Source of the DNA: Balaenoptera acutorostrata
Lineage: Eukaryota > Chordata > Mammalia > Artiodactyla > Balaenopteridae
Length of the DNA: 64,000 nucleotides
Direction of reading: 5' to 3'
NCBI RefSeq assembly: GCF_949987535.1
Contig: NC_080073.1
Span: 24,114,116 to 24,178,115 of the forward strand
Shown in pieces: positions 1 to 11,593 of the stretch (its first letter is position 1; every line of letters begins with the position of its first letter). A program made the translations under genes and the position numbers. The notes beneath the pieces were generated by a model. That model was not told the DNA's origin. It did no database searches and was given only the letters and a program-made list of their open reading frames with translations.

Positions 1-692
1 TTAATAAGATAGATATGAGGCTGCTGGTGTTGGTACCTGTGGATTTTTCAATAGCGATGTTTGTTTTAGTTCTGCCGCTATAATTAATATTACATTGGCC
101 TTGGGGGAGGAAAAACCGAGTCCCTCCTTTTCAGGGCTAGCGTGTCTTTACTGAGGGTGCAGAGCAGGCCTGTCCATTTCCTTCCCTCGCACAGATGGAC
201 CCAGGCTTGGACTCTAAGCGATTAGCCCTTGACCCGGGTTCTGGGTATATTTGCACTTTTTTGAGACCTGTTGCTAACCATCTTGTGAGTGCCAATGTGT
301 ATTTCAGGAAAAATTACATTGAAACAAGGTCCTTAAAAAATCTCAGAAAGCAAAGTTCCTTTGGCCAAAAAGCTGAAGGGAGGTACTGACAGAATGGTTA
401 CTTACCTATGTTAAATTTCACTGTCAGATGTCATCACTGTTCCAAAAGGTAAGCAAGCACATTTAGAATTTTGTTCTCAACAGTTAACTGATTCGTACTT
501 CCACAAAATATGTGAATTTGCTGCTTCTGAGAGGCAATGTGAAAGAGGAAGTATTACTTACTTTTATGTACAAAGTTATTTATTTATAGAAATTTTGGTA
601 CAATGTACATTGAAAAGCAACATGTAAAATATTGAAGTGTCTAACAAATGGCATTGAAGTGTCTTTAATAAAGGTTCATTTATAAAATGTTA
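1..692 (+). other. LRIG1: end of a plus-strand 3' UTR, probably LRIG1
   Basis: No coding sequence is visible. The segment is AT-rich toward its end, with an ATTTA-type stretch near 575-590, an AATAAA at 667-672 and a GT-rich stretch just downstream (692-705), the usual layout of a transcript end. In human, LRIG1, a leucine-rich repeat membrane regulator of ErbB receptors, lies tail-to-tail with SLC25A26. The carrier's minus-strand 3' end lies just to the right here, so the convergent neighbour should be LRIG1. The identity rests on synteny, because the bases alone do not name the gene. The 64-codon open frame starting at 195 is taken as chance. Confidence 0.55.
667..672 (+). promoter_or_regulatory. 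poly(A) signal AATAAA (plus-strand transcript)
   Basis: A canonical hexamer is followed about 20 nt later by an A-rich cleavage candidate (near 685-690) and then a GT-rich downstream element (gttaagtgtgtggc). It fits the end of the convergent LRIG1 transcript. Confidence 0.65.
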
Positions 693-1544
693 AGTGTGTG
701 GCAGGGTTATTTTTATACCTCCGTTAACCAGCATTGCTGCATCCTGTTTAATTAATTCCAGAGATTGCCTTTGTAAGGGAGTCATCCTGCCTGAAGTATG
801 TACCTTCCCCCCGCCACCCCACCCCCAAAAAGGAAAAAAAATTTTTAGTCAAAGCAGAATGGTATATATCCCCGTAGCTCCAGGGAAAACATGACACCAC
901 TAGATTCCTGAGATTGCTTTCTGAATTTTTCTAACACCTGGAGCTTATTAGTCGAGCTCCAAGATGGTGACCTTCCCACTTCTTCATCTCTTTGATTTCT
1001 AGTGTTGAGCTTAAAACTCCAAGCAACAAACCTTAGTGATTAGGAATGATGAACCCACCCCGTTTCCAAAGCCGGCCCGGCCCTTGCTTTGGGTCTGAAG
1101 TGGAGAGGAGCCAGGTCAGTGACGGCCCTCCTGCCGCAAAGCCCGCTGGGCCCACCTAGTCACTGGGCTGCGACTGGTTTCTCTCTCACACACCACATGG
1201 GCCGCTGGACACCTCTCTGTAAAAGAATACAATTGTTTTTATAGGTGAAATGTGAGGGTAATTAAGACCAGCAGCCTGGTGACCCAGCAAGGATGCTGGC
1301 TCTGAGCACCTGTATGTAGTTCGTTCTTTTTACACCAGGCTGTAAGCCGATGCCGTCGGAGTTAACCCAGGGGAGAAAAGCCACCCACACCCCCAACCTT
1401 CTTCCCGAGTCTCCTTCCTTTACTTACTTACTCTAGCCATTCTTTTAAAATCATAACCATCTCTGCCTTTGGCTGATTCCACTGTCAGGTGGCAGGAAAT
1501 GAAAGATCAGATACAGATCAAACGAAGGCTCTGAAAGGGCCTGG
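693..1544. other. short intergenic spacer between convergent genes
   Basis: This spacer lies between the two inferred cleavage sites. It has a C-rich patch at 808-828, and the rest is unremarkable single-copy-looking DNA. I see no exon, known repeat or RNA gene. Transcripts from both sides could run into it. Confidence 0.5.
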
Positions 1545-1819
1545 ACTCAGCGTTGCCACACTTATTTATTAAGGGGTTCTGAGAAAATTGTTCAAAGTAC
1601 CGCTGTGGACATCCTTTTCTCTCTGAACTCTGGGAACCAGGCCGATGACGTCATCCCGGCCAGCCTGCAGCACGGAAGATGCGTTCTCCATGTCGTAATC
1701 TGAGCAGAACTGGACTTGAGCGCCGCGTTCTGTTGTTTAGATGGCCAAACAGCTGCTCACCGGAGGGGAAACAGTTCTCACAGCAGGACCCTTTCTTGAA
1801 AGCAGGGGCCGTCTCTGAT
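1545..1819 (-). other. SLC25A26: SLC25A26 3' UTR
   Basis: This follows the TGA stop (1820-1822, read on the minus strand) and runs to the first AATAAA at 1565-1570, giving a 3' UTR of about 275 nt. The cleavage position near 1545 is inferred from usual hexamer-to-site spacing. Longer isoforms reaching toward the left edge cannot be excluded. Confidence 0.6.
1565..1570 (-). promoter_or_regulatory. SLC25A26: poly(A) signal AATAAA for SLC25A26
   Basis: The plus strand reads tttatt, which is AATAAA on the gene strand, about 250 nt after the stop codon. It overlaps a second copy of the pattern (AATAAATAAG), and a TGTGG-containing stretch follows downstream on the gene strand. Confidence 0.6.
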
Positions 1820-1937
1820 TCATGGACTCTCTCTGCCAAGTTCCAACAGAAAGCTGCGAGTCTGGTCATAAGCACCAAGAAAGATGAAACCTCCCAGACT
1901 GATGGCTGCCATTCGAGGGAAGACACCTGCAAATAAT
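1820..1937 (-). CDS. SLC25A26: SLC25A26 terminal coding exon (helix 6 and C-terminus)
   Basis: 118 nt encode the last 38 residues plus the TGA stop. One base (1937) completes the glycine codon begun in the exon at 6163-6236. The reading starts [20 protein letters not shown], the hydrophobic sixth transmembrane helix, and continues [18 protein letters not shown]. The acceptor is a C-rich tract ending in CAG at 1938-1940. The YDQTR element fits the cytoplasmic-gate consensus [FY][DE]xx[RK] of even-numbered carrier helices. From memory, human has YDRTH here, so this sequence would carry a canonical basic residue that human lacks. Overlapping open frames on both strands here are shadows of this exon. 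Confidence 0.96.
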
Positions 1938-4900
1938 CTGGGGGGGTGGGGACGGCGGGGGGGAAAGGGAGGAGGAAAGATTTTTTTTTTTTAATTTTCT
2001 GTGTGTAAAAAAGGTTCAATTCCAACACCCACAGCTTGCTCCACTCAACACACCACGCTCATTTAACCCCACACAGCACTTAAAATGTGTCTGTTTTTCC
2101 TTTCAGAATGGCACTAAATTACATTCCCGAGTAGACTTGTTGAAGCTGGAGCCCAGCTGCTTGTTGGCTAAGGCGGCTGAATACAAACAGCTTACTTGTG
2201 AGCACCCACAGTTCAGCCCAGCAATTAGTCAAGACACAGTAACTCTGTCCCCACGACAGTTCTATTAAGACTGTCACACCATTTTTGCTTTCAAGAGATG
2301 ATGAAATTGACGTTTTTTAATAGAGAAGTCAAAGGGCTGAATCCCAGGGAAGGCTGGAGGGCACCAGCCCCCCACCCTCTCCCCGGAAACCTGAGGTGGG
2401 CCCTGGGTGTTGGGAAGATTTCCGGACAACTCTGCTGCCCCTCCCAGTGACCCACTCCGTCCCATTTTGTCCTTAGAGACCCACAAAGGTGATGCCGCGC
2501 GGGGAATCGAATCTCCATGGATTCCCTGGTTTCTCTCCCCTCTAAGAAAGCACGAGGAAGGCGAGTGGGTTCCAGCTGGGAGGGGAGCAGCGCCTCATTG
2601 CAGGTTCCGTCCGCAAGCACTACAGAGAGCCAGTTACCAACCAAGTTGCAACTTTGGAAGAAGCAAAGAAATGCAGAGTAAAAGAACAATGTTACTGGGG
2701 ATGTAAAGTGGGGAGTCATTCTTTAAAACCCTCCCAGAGTGATGCACGGGTATTTGTTCAAAGATGGTCATCGTGGTGGTGCTGATAAGAGAAAAACTGC
2801 AAAGAATCTGCTCCCTGGTTACAGAGATGATGCTACGGCGGACGCACATGGGAGACTGTGCCGCTGATAAGGCCGTCCATAGCGACCAACACGGAACGTA
2901 TACAAAATAGGTCCTGAAGGAAGTCAGGTCCCAAAGCTGTATGTATAATGTGACTGCATGTTGGACAAACACGGCCGAGATGCATCCTCTACTTTCTCTG
3001 GGGAACAAGGGGTACAGGAGACTTTCCTTGCCTGTGTTTCTGCAACAATTGAACCTTTTTTACCAAGAGTGTTACTTGTGTAAGCAGAGAACAAAATTAC
3101 AAAATCAGAACTAGTGGATTGACCACTAAAAAGACTTCGGGTCAGATCCAGGGACAAAAGCTGAAAACGTGGAGGTTATGCCAGCAGTAGCCTGTGTAGC
3201 CTGGAAAGGCTGGGGAATCTCCACGCTCAGCTAAAGGGAGGCGTGCCAAGAAAGGGACCGGAAGGAAACCCCCGTGGCCTGGTTCACAGCCGCCCGGCTG
3301 CCTCCTTTCTGTGTGACGGCCGGGAGAGGCCAGCCTGACCGCCCTGTGTGTAGCCCTCAGCACTTCTGAGCAAAACGGACTCGAGAGTGGCTCTAGGGGG
3401 CCCATACTTTAGTTAGCTAACTGAGGATTTGAATCGTCAAGTAAAATACTACACGAAATGAGAACCTCTTTTTCTTGTCTACGTGAAAATTCTATAGAAG
3501 ACCAAAATACACTTGGAAGGAAAAAAGTTGTTCAGCCCAGCATCATGCAAACTGTTTTTGCATGAGGTGGCCCCTAAATTACTGCTTTGAGGCCACTGTG
3601 TCCTTGTGGCCCGGAAAAGAGATTCATCTCCCTGCCCCCGTCCTACAGAGAAGTGCTGGAAGGGGGGGGGGTCAGCAGGGGCTGAGCTGTGGAAACCACG
3701 TTGGCCACAAAACCCTCCCTCCCTCCCTGCCTTGTTTCTACAGCCAGTGTCTCGTTCCTCTCCCCGCTGCTAATGAGCTCAGCTGCTCCACGCGAGGGGC
3801 AGATGGAAGCAATTGATGGCTTCACTAGATGACAACTGTGTGTTAACGTCATTAGAGTAATTTGTACGGTGAGGGCCCCAACGCAGTGCAGACGCGAAGG
3901 CTGAACAGAGCAGGGCTGCACTGGAGGGACCACACGACGACGAGATGACAAACGTCAGGCGCTCAGCACAGGGCCGGGCGCCACTTGGGGGGACACAGGG
4001 CAGCAGCGGTGAGGACATAAAGGGCACAGGAGAGGAAAACAAAAGGCCAGGTGATGAGCCGAAGAAAGGGAGGAAGGAGCAACGCTGGATAAACAGGTTT
4101 CCCATCTGCTTTCGGGCTGTTGGGCTCGGTGAGCGTGCGGTATTTTTATTTCAGAGAAACCAGGTTGCCTGAGGGCACATCTTCCAAATCGGGTGCCAGA
4201 ACGTGGTCCCTCCCCGTGTGAACCAACACGGAGAGACCCAAGTGTCACCACTTTAATTTACGCCGAGAGCTCAGCACCAGCCCGTTGCAGGTGGGGAGGC
4301 GGCTCGAATCCTCTGTTAAACCCGGCAGGTGTGTTCCGGGGCCACCAGGAGCCCACCGGGGCTCTGCGTGGAAAACCGACAGAGGCGGCGGCTGGGGAAG
4401 CCTAGGACCACTGCTCAGAAGAGTGGCCCACGTTCGCAGGAGGTTTTGTTTGCTTCTCGTTACAGTTCTCTGGTCCAATTACTTGTTGTCTTTTATCACG
4501 TTAATAGGAAGCTAATGAACACTGTCATTAGCTTCCTGAAATACTCTGCTAAGGACCACACTGGGCATACTAATGAGAGCCCAAGACTTTAGAAGCTTCT
4601 GGAAGATCGGCAAAAATCCAAATTACCTTTTCAGGGCTGAAAGCGGGGACAGGAATAGGCCCTCAGCATGTTGATGACACCCTTCCTCTGCCTGTAATTC
4701 TGGCACTGCCTGGTTAGATAACACCACCACTGGGACAGGGAAGGTTTAGTTTCAATCATCTACTCAAGGAAATTCCTTGTCCACACGTTTTTGGGGCCAC
4801 GGTCCTGCCGACTATGCCATCCCCGAGTATCACCACTTTTTCGAGGAAGGCGGACGGGCCGCAGCTCCACACGGGCTCCACAGGGCTAAAGTCAAGGGCC

Positions 4901-6162
4901 TAGCTGGGACCAGTAGTCGCCACAGACTCCAATAAGAACTCTATCGAAACAAGTAAGAGGGAAATTTAGCAGTTTGACTCTATGACCTAAAACAGCTACT
5001 GCATGCAATACCTCTGTGTGGCCCAGTCACTATTTGAAGCCCTAAGAATCTTTTCCCTGCTACTTCAGAGCTCTTCTTTTTTTTTTTTCCTCACACCATT
5101 TCACTGTGCAGTGAGGAGCCTGTGTCAGAATCAACGTGCCTCAGCTATGAGCAACCGGATTCCTACCTACTTATAATCTATTAGCCATAAATCACTGACT
5201 CAGGACATACAAGCTACCACCCTGCCCTCCAAGGCTCAGTTACTCCTTTCTGGTAAACCCAGCCCCTGTCTCCAAACCCTTTGTCCTTCAGGCAAGCAGC
5301 AGCCATTGAGAGTTGGCACATTTAACGAAACCATCCGTTACCTGTTTTGAATAGAGGATGGGGCTTGTTAACTCCTGCAAAATACCCTTGCCTGCGGCCT
5401 GACCAACCTGCCCCATGTTCCCCAGGCTGTCAACGAGCTGCAATAAAACCTGCCAAATGGACACAAAACTAGAGTCAGATAAATGATGGACACAGCAAGG
5501 GACGAGGAGGTGGCGCCGCCGTGGCTGTGCTGTTTCACACCTGCCCTGTCACTAGGCTCCCTTCAACCTTCCCCTACAGGAGGCTGCCGCTTTGCTCTCT
5601 CAGCAAAATCCCTGGTAGATGATTCCAGGGAGAATCGTGATTTCATCTACCTGTTACAGATCCCAACCTTTAGACAGGTTTGCATGTTGTAAAAGCAATG
5701 CTGAAGTAGCACTGTGAAGAGACCTTTGCAGATGATGCAGAGCCGTGAGCTGCAAGGGAGGTGTCAGGCACTATGCTATGTTAAAAGTGATAACTATTAA
5801 GAGTTAAAAGTGCCCCAAACCACAAATGCTTTCTTCTAACAATGCTTTCCTCGTCACTTGCGTCCTGCCTTACACAACTGGACGCCGGCTTTCTCAGTGC
5901 TGCAATCCAGAACCTGGCAGAGGCCACAGAGGTGGATGCCATCTAACGACGAGATGGGAATCACCCGCTATGACACTGCGTCAACCCGACTGTGCAATAT
6001 CATCTCACGTAAGCAACGTCAAACGTAACGTTGTGTACGATAAAAGTAAATGATACCCCAACCAGGGCAAGCAAAAGGAAGGGTGGGTGTTCTCCCGATG
6101 CTGGGCTAAAGGAGAAGGAGGGTGGACGGCGGCAGCGGCAGGGCCTCCCTTCCCAGCCTTAC
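1938..6162 (-). other. SLC25A26: SLC25A26 last intron
   Basis: 4.2-kb GT..AG intron: donor GTAAGG at 6157-6162, acceptor CAG at 1938-1940. GC is fairly high between 2300 and 4450, and I recognise no transposable element there. It contains a G-run tract beside the acceptor (1940-1969) and a perfect 13-bp hairpin (4506-4537). Open frames of 60-140 codons in this stretch show no protein-like features and overlap one another on both strands, as expected by chance in GC-rich DNA. Confidence 0.85.
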
Positions 6163-6236
6163 CCCGACAGCCCCCGTGTCCGCCAGACCCCGTGCAGGGC
6201 AGAGAGGACGTTCCCACTTGCAGGGCTGGAGCCGGC
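6163..6236 (-). CDS. SLC25A26: SLC25A26 coding exon (matrix loop after the third signature)
   Basis: 74 nt encode 24 residues ([20 protein letters not shown], then RGLS) plus two bases of a split glycine codon. This is the matrix-side helix between transmembrane helices 5 and 6 of the third carrier repeat, and it includes the conserved W-R-x-x-G-L element. The acceptor is preceded by TTTCTCTTTTGTCTTTCCACG and ends in CAG; the donor is GTAAGG. Compared with the human sequence as I remember it, the loop differs at several positions (human STADGNVLSVL and RSQGLAG), which is typical for this variable segment. The exon is GC-rich, and the open frames around it are read-through of the flanking intron. 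Confidence 0.95.
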
Positions 6237-7288
6237 CTGCGTGGAAAGACAAAAGAGAAACCATCATTTCACGAAACTCCCCAACCAACTTACAGCAGGC
6301 TCTAGATACCCTCAGATACACGGCTCCCACCACCCTCCTGTAGGACACAGTTCCAGATAGACTGGGGGGTCTCCCGGGAATCAGGACCTCTGGATCTCAC
6401 TAGACGAGAAGCCCTCACACTTGAACCCACAAGCAAGCACTGAGTTGGCCCGTTTCCCACCAGAAGTAGCTTGTCTAGGTTCCTTCTCTCACTGTCAGCC
6501 TATGAGCAGAGCTTAACCCAGATAATTCACATATTACTATTGAACAGGAAAGATACTGAAAGCGGTATTAACTCATCTGAGGAGAATGGGGAATAATCAA
6601 TATGAATGGTATGATTATAAAACTTACCTAAGTGGCTAATGAACACACTTAACCAAGAATACTGTGTTCAATTTAAAACAGGCTTCGCCCTATCAAGCTA
6701 CATACTACGATTCTGCCCTTATTTGTTCCACGTTTCCACAAGGGTATGACTTTTTAGTTTTTATTGTTTTGGTCCAGGTATGTTATATGTATGCCATTCC
6801 CTGAAGTCTCAGTCCAGCTTTTTCAAAAACAATTTTACTTAACGACTTTTTTTTTTTAACAATTCTGAAAAATGTCCTCATTCATCTGGTGAAGGCTTAA
6901 TAAGCCTTCACTCTTGTAAGTTCAGAGCCTCATACTTGCTGCATGGCATGAAGCAGGCAAACGCTCTGAGCCTCGGGTCTGTCACCAGTAAAAATAGAGA
7001 TTCTTTGAAAATCGTATCACCAGGCAGAGGCCCTAGCAGCCCTCCCTGTTCACGTAATACAGGTGAAAATGACTGCAAAAAGGTAAAATGCTACCCAGAC
7101 ATCAGTCACAGCGATTCCTGTGGATATTGCTTTGTCCAAAGGCAGTTTCATTAGTGGTTCAACAGGCAGCAAAAGGCTGCTAACTATAGGTGTTACGCCA
7201 CTTTTGTTCACTTTATATACATGTAAGCCCTAAGTGCTAACAGATACAAGCATCTGTTGTGTCTACGTTACATTATTTTACCACTTAC
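6237..7288 (-). other. SLC25A26: SLC25A26 intron, 1.05 kb
   Basis: GT..AG intron (donor GTAAGTGG at 7281-7288, acceptor GCAG at 6237-6240). Weak MIR-like wording occurs around 6940-7100, too degraded for a firm call. Otherwise it is unannotatable intron sequence. Confidence 0.85.
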
Positions 7289-7353
7289 CTTTGCCAACAT
7301 GATTCTGGTTTTTGCCACGTCCAGAGGCGTGGTGACTGCAGCTGCAAATCCAC
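7289..7353 (-). CDS. SLC25A26: SLC25A26 coding exon with the third carrier signature
   Basis: 65 nt: two bases finish a split glycine codon, then 21 residues read [20 protein letters not shown] plus K. It holds the end of helix 5 and the mitochondrial-carrier signature Px[DE]xx[KR]x[KR] as PLDVAKTR, which forms the matrix gate. The proline of this motif corresponds to human P199, where a P199L change has been reported in mitochondrial disease (recalled, not looked up); it is intact here. The donor is a strong AAG|GTAAGT and the acceptor is CACAG. A methionine follows TRI where I recall threonine in human. Confidence 0.97.
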
Positions 7354-9236
7354 CTGTGCATATAAAAATACCCAACACACAAGTGAGGTCCTGTTTACTG
7401 CATTACACGGTATTTTCTCATTTTTATTTTGTAATTAATTCCTCATAACTCTGCCAAAAATACTTCTTTATCGTTACGTCCACCTGATTGATTCAAGAAT
7501 AGGAAGCACACATGCAAAATCTTTACCCACACACTCCCCTGCTTTGTAGTGATGTCTGACTGCATATAGAAGAGGTGACGGGATAATGCCTTATACCTGC
7601 AAGTAAAAAAACAAGGCCCCACAATGTAGCTTGCTCTTTTGTGAAGCAGCAGACAAACCTGTGTGTGTACATGGGGGTGTGTCGTGGTCAGACCCCCACT
7701 CAGAGGGGCATGCTGTGCCCCATGAGTCTCAGGGGGCCCATGCCTTCCATGGGCCCATCTTCTCTAATCCGACTCCAAAATGCTGCTGTGGTTTCTGCTC
7801 TGAGGCAAAACTGGCAAACAGACACGGGTATCAGTGGGGGGATTTTTCGTATAAATGGCTGGCTTCTTATGGTTAAGAGAGTATAAATGTTTCTGTATTT
7901 GCAGGCTTCTGATCAACAGGCCAGTTAGAGTAACAAGATTTCTAAACTCGCTTCCATATCTTGTTAGAGTCAGTTTTGATTCAAGCCTGCATTCTTCCTT
8001 ACTGCTTCTTTCCTAACTTTTCTCTCCTGTCCTCTTTATTTAAATGCCATGACTGCCAAACTGATTTTTTTTAAATCCACGTATTTTAAACGGGTCCATA
8101 TCTACAGACAGAGGAACTGGAGGACTACTTTTTTAACAGAAATCACAGTATATGGTACCATTATTTTATTTAATACGATACAAAGATATATTTTAAACCC
8201 CAAAAGGCCCAAAGGAGATAGAAATAATGAGCCCAAAAGGGCTTTCTAAAGTTTCAGCTTCCGTGAGACAGGGTGAAATCGGCAGTTTTCTAAGAGCTGA
8301 ACAGAACACGTGTGTGAAGGATGCTTCAGAAATAGCACACCTCTCCCTCTAAGTTTTGCGGTGTGTGGACAAGGAGGTCAGTTGATCTTTGCCAAATATC
8401 TTTCTAAAATATGTTGCTGAAATAAGATCATTAAACCGAACCTCCTCCATTTGGTAACATTTATTATGATGCTGACTTCTTGAGAGATGTACCCAGAATG
8501 ACACCAATCTTAGGGCTAACGAGTAAAAACCATAAACACGTATACTGGAGTCCCTTTTATTTTAGCCACCTTTGAGTTATGAATATGTGAAACACTTTCC
8601 TCCCAATTCAAAAGTTGTCTGAAATTCAGGGACCTGCTAAACTGCAAGTATTTTAAAATTTTGTGGACCCAGTCCTGAAATACTACTCTCACTTTTTTTT
8701 AACCACTTACTCTGCCATAAAGGAGGTGGGACTCAAAAGTCATGTGTACCTTGGCTCCAAAAGTAATGCTGTTTCACTACACAATGACTTTGATATATGA
8801 ATAAGACGAATCCAAATGTATCCAGTTGTTAAAATCCAGAAATGCATACACGATTTTCCTACTTGAAAATCTTTACAAACTGACCCGAACCACCTAAAAA
8901 TTGACAAGGACATCATCTGTCCCGTCTGACCACTCAGGCTCTCACACGTCACCTATGTTGAAAAGTATTTGTTTTCTACTAAATTTGGATACTGTAAATC
9001 GAACTTATTTGGGCCATTAGCAAAGTTCACCATTCCTTTACTGTAGATGCCTGCCAATATTCTCCCAGTGATTTCTGTTTCATGAAAGTAATAAGAAGAA
9101 AAGTTAGACAAAAACGCATATGCTAAAGTAGGTCCTACTTTTACTACCACGATGGAAACTTTATTTTATGCAAGTTATTAATAAGTCGATTTAAATGTCT
9201 TCAAATATCAAAGACTGCTTTAATTCACAGACCTCA

Positions 9237-9436
9237 NNNNNNNNNNNNNNNNNNNNNNNNNNNNNNNNNNNNNNNNNNNNNNNNNNNNNNNNNNNNNNNN
9301 NNNNNNNNNNNNNNNNNNNNNNNNNNNNNNNNNNNNNNNNNNNNNNNNNNNNNNNNNNNNNNNNNNNNNNNNNNNNNNNNNNNNNNNNNNNNNNNNNNNN
9401 NNNNNNNNNNNNNNNNNNNNNNNNNNNNNNNNNNNN
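9237..9436. other. assembly gap (200 N)
   Basis: Exactly 200 undetermined bases. The round number suggests a placeholder and not a measured gap size. It is inside an intron, so the carrier frame is unaffected. Open frames spanning it are artefacts. Confidence 0.99.
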
Positions 9437-9849
9437 ACAGAATGTCGCTTTTTCACAATCTGAAATATTTTCCAATTACGTTTATCTTTCAGAAAGGTTT
9501 TAAAAGAGTAACCTTGTTCCTCAGGATCAACATTTGTACCAACTAAAATTTCAAAACAAAAGAGATAGAAACAAGAAATCTATTTATTTTACTTTATCTT
9601 TTGTTAAATATATGTAGATGTACTGACAATGGATTTTCTGCAGACCTTGGGCAAATTCCTATCAGAACCTCAGCTGAAAAAATAAGATAATTGTCTTGGA
9701 GTAGTTTTTAAATCTACACCCTACTAGAGGTGATGATTATGTATAGTAAGTTTATTAATGTGTTATTTTTTTCTATGCAATTAAGAATATGAATTACTGT
9801 GATGATGACAGCTTTTCATTTCCTGGGTGCTGGTTGTTCTTATTGAAAT

Positions 9850-10020
9850 AGTGGTAACTCCGTGAACGCAGTTCTAACACACATTATCACACCTATCCCA
9901 GCAACCAACCCCTTAATGGAGGGAGGGTTGCTTCTGCATTACAGGTAAGGAAACTGGTGCTCAATAAGGCCCCAAAGTCTCGTTCCTTACTCAGGGATAC
10001 AACAGAGGTTTGACAGCTCT
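9850..10020 (-). repeat. MIR fragment, eroded
   Basis: The plus strand reads as an eroded reverse copy of MIR: a 'cattacaggtaaggaaactg' element and a following 'caacagaggtttgac', corresponding to the 'gaggaaactgag' part of reverse MIR. Boundaries are approximate. Confidence 0.45.
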
Positions 10021-11593
10021 GTGATTCAGAGAGGTCAGCCAGCACTGGATCCTGAGGCTCTGGGCAAATCCCTTCCCTGCCCCGCGCATCCCAGCTTCCC
10101 CACTGTCCCTGGAGGGCAGTGTGGGCTGCTGCGCTCCTCACCCTCAGGGGGGCCACCGGAATGGAAAGAGCCTGGCCCACAGGATCCTGCCAAACAGTGG
10201 GGGTCTGATACCAAGTTTCTCCCCGGCTCCCACCCCCTGACTGAACTAAGTACTTAGTGCCTATTACACAGCATTATTCAGAAAAAGGAATTGTAATGAA
10301 CGCACATGTCCTTAATAGGAACAATGCATATTTGCAAGCGAATCTTTGAATTAGCTACTTAAGGGAAGGGACCAGAGAATATATATATTTGTTTCAACAC
10401 CCAGACGTTTTATAGTATGTTAACTTTAAGAACTGGCCTTCCTTATCCAAGATGACTCAATTTCCAGAATGCTTACTTTGTGCCCAGGACCCAGAAGGGA
10501 GTCCACAGAAACGCCCATTTCTTAGGGACTGGGGAGTAAAGACTCCAGACCACTGGCAAATGAATCAAGACCACCTACCCATTTAACACAGCTAATGACT
10601 ATGGATCATGTGGGAACAATTACCCGTCATAAGCAATCTGAGCTGGCTTCACATCTAGAGGCAAGAGTCTTATTTTGGATTATCAATTCTATAAGTCAGA
10701 TGGGTCCACTTATTCACTATAAAATGTACGTTTTCTGTTTTCCTAATCACTACAACTAAAAACCCATCCAACGACCATTAAACAAGTTGGAAATGAATTA
10801 TTTTCTACTAAGGCTGGTATCCTAAGCCCGCATATCTGTCAGTTGACTGGCTTCCCATCAAAACCAGCAGTTCACAATTTTCTGGCAAATTTCCGTTTCG
10901 ATTTATTTCAACCATAATTCTCACTCACCTTTATTTGCAACAAAATGTATTCCTCTTTTAGACTGTTACACCTCTCACTTATTAAATTCTTTCCAGTTTC
11001 TGAGTTCTCACTAAAAACCTCACTGGAAAATGCATATGACCAAGTGATGGACAGACATTGCATAGTGTCACTCTGCTCTTTGTTTAATGTCTAGACAATG
11101 CCCAGATGTTTAGGTCTCCATATTTTCCACACCGCGCAGTTCAGCTTTCAGTAAGTTGTGGGGCAGCCTCTGCTCTCCTGACACCAGTTAATCTACGGCG
11201 CTGTCAAACATGTCACGTGGACCGTGAATCACTGCCTTCTGCAAAAATCGCCTAAACCCCCCCAAGAAGTGCTCAAGGCAGACAGCTGCACCCACAGCCA
11301 GTCTCTTCCCACAGAGGCCTTGCTAAATCATCTTTAAGATAATCCAAGGGCCTGAGTGAAGGCTTTAATAAAAAGAAAAAATTTGTCAAAAACAAATTGG
11401 CTGTCTTTCAGGCAGACACCTTTTTAGCAGGTTTTTTTTTTCCCTAAGACACTCTCTTTTCTCAAACAACTAGTGGGACTCTCTTCTTCCAAACAATGTG
11501 GAATTTCTGAAGAATGTTGTTTTTGCACAGTTAATATTTTCACATTTTTCTCCCCCTCTTTGGTCTTTCCCAGTATAATATAATCCTTTGCAC

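Larger units (their letters stand above)
7354..11593 (-). other. SLC25A26: SLC25A26 intron, 4.2 kb with assembly gap
   Basis: GT..AG intron with donor GTGCAAAG (11586-11593) and acceptor CACAG (7354-7358). It contains a 200-N gap (9237-9436) and an eroded MIR near 9850-10020. The rest is AT-rich intron sequence in which I see no exon, RNA gene or young transposon. Confidence 0.85.

Noticed and set aside
1651..2028. 125-codon minus frame and 85-codon plus frame over the last SLC25A26 exon
   Set aside because: Both are out of frame with the carrier reading, which is fixed by splice sites and family match.
2274..4592. Cluster of 70-142-codon frames on both strands
   Set aside because: Mutually overlapping, proline- and serine-rich with no domain. 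Explained by GC-rich intron with few stops.
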